DNA from: an uncultured candidate division Zixibacteria bacterium
GTDB taxonomy: Bacteria > Zixibacteria > MSB-5A5 > GN15 > FEB-12
DNA length: 6,860 bases
Reading direction: 5' to 3'
Assembly: GCA_913009765.1 (NCBI GenBank)
Contig: CAJVYT010000235.1
Span: 1-6,860 of the forward strand
Positions 5,662 through 6,860 of this stretch are shown piece by piece (the stretch's first letter is position 1; the number at the start of each line of letters is the position of its first letter). The notes below the pieces were generated by a model, which saw only the letters and a list, made by a program, of their open reading frames with translations, was not told the origin of the DNA and made no database searches. A program made the position numbers and the translations under genes.

Positions 5662-6687
5662 ATGCCAGAAAGTAGCAGGTGGATAATTAAGTATCCCGAA
5701 AAACCCAACTTTAAAGATATTCATTGGGGAAAATATGTTCAATTCAAAGCCAGTTGGGAGTTTTCATTTGATAAATTACAAAAAATTAACAAAGAATTAA
5801 ATAAGGCCTTTGGCGAAAACAACAATTTTTCTGTGCTAGTTGCAGGCTCTTTCGGTAGGCTGGATGCCCATCAAAAGTCTGACCTAGATTTCATGGTTAT
5901 TCATAACGGTCATTTAGAAGGCGAAGATGAAAAAGTAAACACCATTAGAGAAATTGCTGAAACCCTAGGTATTGGTTTGCCAAACCCTAACGGTGCCTTT
6001 TCCCGTCCAGTTCCGTTAGATGATATCATAAAAAAAATCGGTTCACGAGAAGATGATTTACATTCAACAGCACAACGCATGCTAATTTTAATGGAGTGTA
6101 GACCAATTTATAATAATGCCTATTTTTCACAAATAACTACCGCTATTCTTAACCATTATCTTGATTTAGTTCAGGAGGAAAAAGAAAAAGAAGCACTAGT
6201 CCTCTTAAATGATCTAATTAAATATTTTCGCTTAATTTGTTTAAATGTAGAATTTAGTTTCTGGCAGGACGAAGAAAAAGAAAAATGGGGTTTAAGAAAT
6301 GTAAAGCTCAGGCACAGTCGGGTAATGATTTATACAGGATTACTTTTTTTAATTCTTAATTCTAGCAAAAAAAGAGCTGATAAAATCGACTACCTACAAA
6401 ACAAGATTCACTTATCACCTCTTGAGAAAATTTATTCTGTATATAACAGCAACAATGACTATAACTTTGAAAGAGTAATAGGAGCGTACAACAATTTTCT
6501 GAATAAGCTAGCCAGAGAAGATGTGCGAGAAGAACTGAAGAGCCTTGAATACAAAGATAGATATATGAATTATAATTATGCTGCATTAAAGACTAATTCA
6601 GATTTTCTACAATCAGAACTAACTAGATTTATTTTAGATAACCGAATTAATTGGACATCAAAAATTGTAGAATATTTGTTTTTTTAA
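5662..6687 (+). CDS. Pol-beta-type nucleotidyltransferase domain protein
   Basis: Predicted 341-aa soluble enzyme of the Pol-beta/MNT nucleotidyltransferase superfamily, which moves an NMP from an NTP to a protein, nucleic acid or small molecule. The signature is AGSFGR (61-66) followed by KSDLDFMVI (72-80), giving G-S-x(2)-R and the metal-binding D-x-D pair Asp74/Asp76. A third acidic residue could be Asp120 or Asp121 in PVPLDDII. The remaining 200 residues are mostly helical and charged, with EEEKEKEALVLLNDLIKYFR-like helices around 171-190. A WGLRNVKLRHSR segment (209-220) resembles the conserved Arg/Lys core of the helical region in GlnD- or DUF294-like nucleotidyltransferases. The size exceeds minimal MNT antitoxins (about 100-150 aa), and no HEPN partner lies beside it. 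It is the last gene of the trio, with its own GGAG site. GC is near 30-35%. The superfamily call is firm; the substrate is unknown. Confidence 0.8.
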   Translation: MPESSRWIIKYPEKPNFKDIHWGKYVQFKASWEFSFDKLQKINKELNKAFGENNNFSVLVAGSFGRLDAHQKSDLDFMVIHNGHLEGEDEKVNTIREIAETLGIGLPNPNGAFSRPVPLDDIIKKIGSREDDLHSTAQRMLILMECRPIYNNAYFSQITTAILNHYLDLVQEEKEKEALVLLNDLIKYFRLICLNVEFSFWQDEEKEKWGLRNVKLRHSRVMIYTGLLFLILNSSKKRADKIDYLQNKIHLSPLEKIYSVYNSNNDYNFERVIGAYNNFLNKLAREDVREELKSLEYKDRYMNYNYAALKTNSDFLQSELTRFILDNRINWTSKIVEYLFF

Positions 6688-6688
6688 T

Positions 6689-6696
6689 AAAATTAT
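6689..6696. repeat. candidate ISL3 target-site duplication
   Basis: The 8 bases AAAATTAT directly flank the ISL3 end. ISL3 elements usually duplicate 8 bp of AT-rich target. The matching copy would lie beyond the window, so this is unproven. Confidence 0.3.
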
Positions 6697-6716
6697 GGGT
6701 TCCTCACACAAATCGG
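6697..6716. repeat. ISL3 terminal inverted repeat (one end)
   Basis: GGGTTCCTCACACAAATCGG, 34 nt outside the transposase stop, resembles the GGGT...CACACAAATCGGTG ends recalled for ISL3 elements. The other end is outside the window. Confidence 0.6.
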
Positions 6717-6730
6717 TGCAAAAGTGGCGG

Positions 6731-6860
6731 TTATGGTAAATCACTCATGCAGTGATAGAGGTTACGAATATAATTGTCGGCCGTCCTGAACCCGTAGGCT
6801 TTGTGACTGACGACCTTTGCCTTGTTGTTGAGTCCCTCCACGGTTCCATTATGAATGGGC
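6731..6860 (-). CDS. ISL3-family transposase, C-terminal end (partial)
   Basis: Reading the minus strand from 6859 gives 42 residues ending at TAA (6731-6733). They include HNGTVEGLNNKAKVVSHKAY, with the Glu of VEGLNNK the expected last member of the DDE catalytic triad, and GFRTADNYIRNLYH. This is the standard C-terminus of ISL3 transposases, which run about 400-550 aa. The N-terminal zinc-finger and helix-turn-helix regions lie beyond the window. No frameshift is seen in the part present. Confidence 0.85.
   Translation of the reverse strand, partial: PIHNGTVEGLNNKAKVVSHKAYGFRTADNYIRNLYHCMSDLP

Larger units (their letters stand above)
6697..6860 (-). mobile_element. ISL3-family insertion sequence, one end (partial)
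   Basis: The element begins at 6697 with its terminal repeat, carries the 3' end of its transposase on the minus strand and continues past the window. It was inserted 9 nt after the nucleotidyltransferase stop, so the operon is not interrupted. Whether the element is complete cannot be seen. Confidence 0.75.

Noticed and set aside
5662..6687. MNT/HEPN toxin-antitoxin module
   Set aside because: The nucleotidyltransferase is much longer than MNT antitoxins, and neither neighbour is a HEPN protein; they are a HIT protein and an IS.
1..6860. CRISPR array, tRNA or rRNA genes
   Set aside because: No regularly spaced repeats, tRNA cloverleaf ending or rRNA-like sequence was seen on either strand by eye.

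Overview
The window reads as bacterial accessory DNA in two parts. The left part (about 1-3806) is a stretch of a surface-polysaccharide locus. The right part (about 4590-6690) is a strikingly AT-rich three-gene operon lying between two insertion-sequence relics or ends. The glycosyltransferase and AsnB families, the IS5 and ISL3 elements and the mosaic base composition suit a Gram-negative, possibly deltaproteobacterium-like, host. That assignment is inference and is weak, because no taxonomic marker is present.

Left part, all on the + strand: a GT2 glycosyltransferase (44-997); a wrecked 5' fragment of an AsnB-type amidotransferase with three frame breaks and no synthetase domain (1019-1546); a class I SAM-dependent methyltransferase (1638-2366) closed by an intrinsic terminator (2376-2402); and a GT-B fold glycosyltransferase (2565-3806). 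Together these look like genes that assemble and decorate an O-antigen, capsule or exopolysaccharide. The GT2 gene is itself mosaic: its first 200 bases are about 65% GC and the rest is near one third GC.

Middle: a + strand hairpin and T-tract (3932-3972), then a minus-strand remnant of an IS5-family transposase (3998-4561) that has lost its N-terminal part and first catalytic Asp. Its broken 5' edge abuts the AT-rich block.

Right part: a histidine phosphatase (4621-5193), a HIT-family nucleotide hydrolase/transferase (5197-5658) and a Pol-beta-type nucleotidyltransferase with a long helical C-terminal region (5662-6687). All are on the + strand with 3-nt gaps. The three chemistries (nucleotidyl transfer, nucleotidyl-bond hydrolysis or transfer, phosphate removal) fit one pathway acting on a nucleotide or a nucleotidylated substrate. 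I know of no named system with this exact trio, so it is the best candidate here for something undescribed. The block ends at the terminal repeat of an ISL3-family element (from 6697), whose minus-strand transposase runs off the window.
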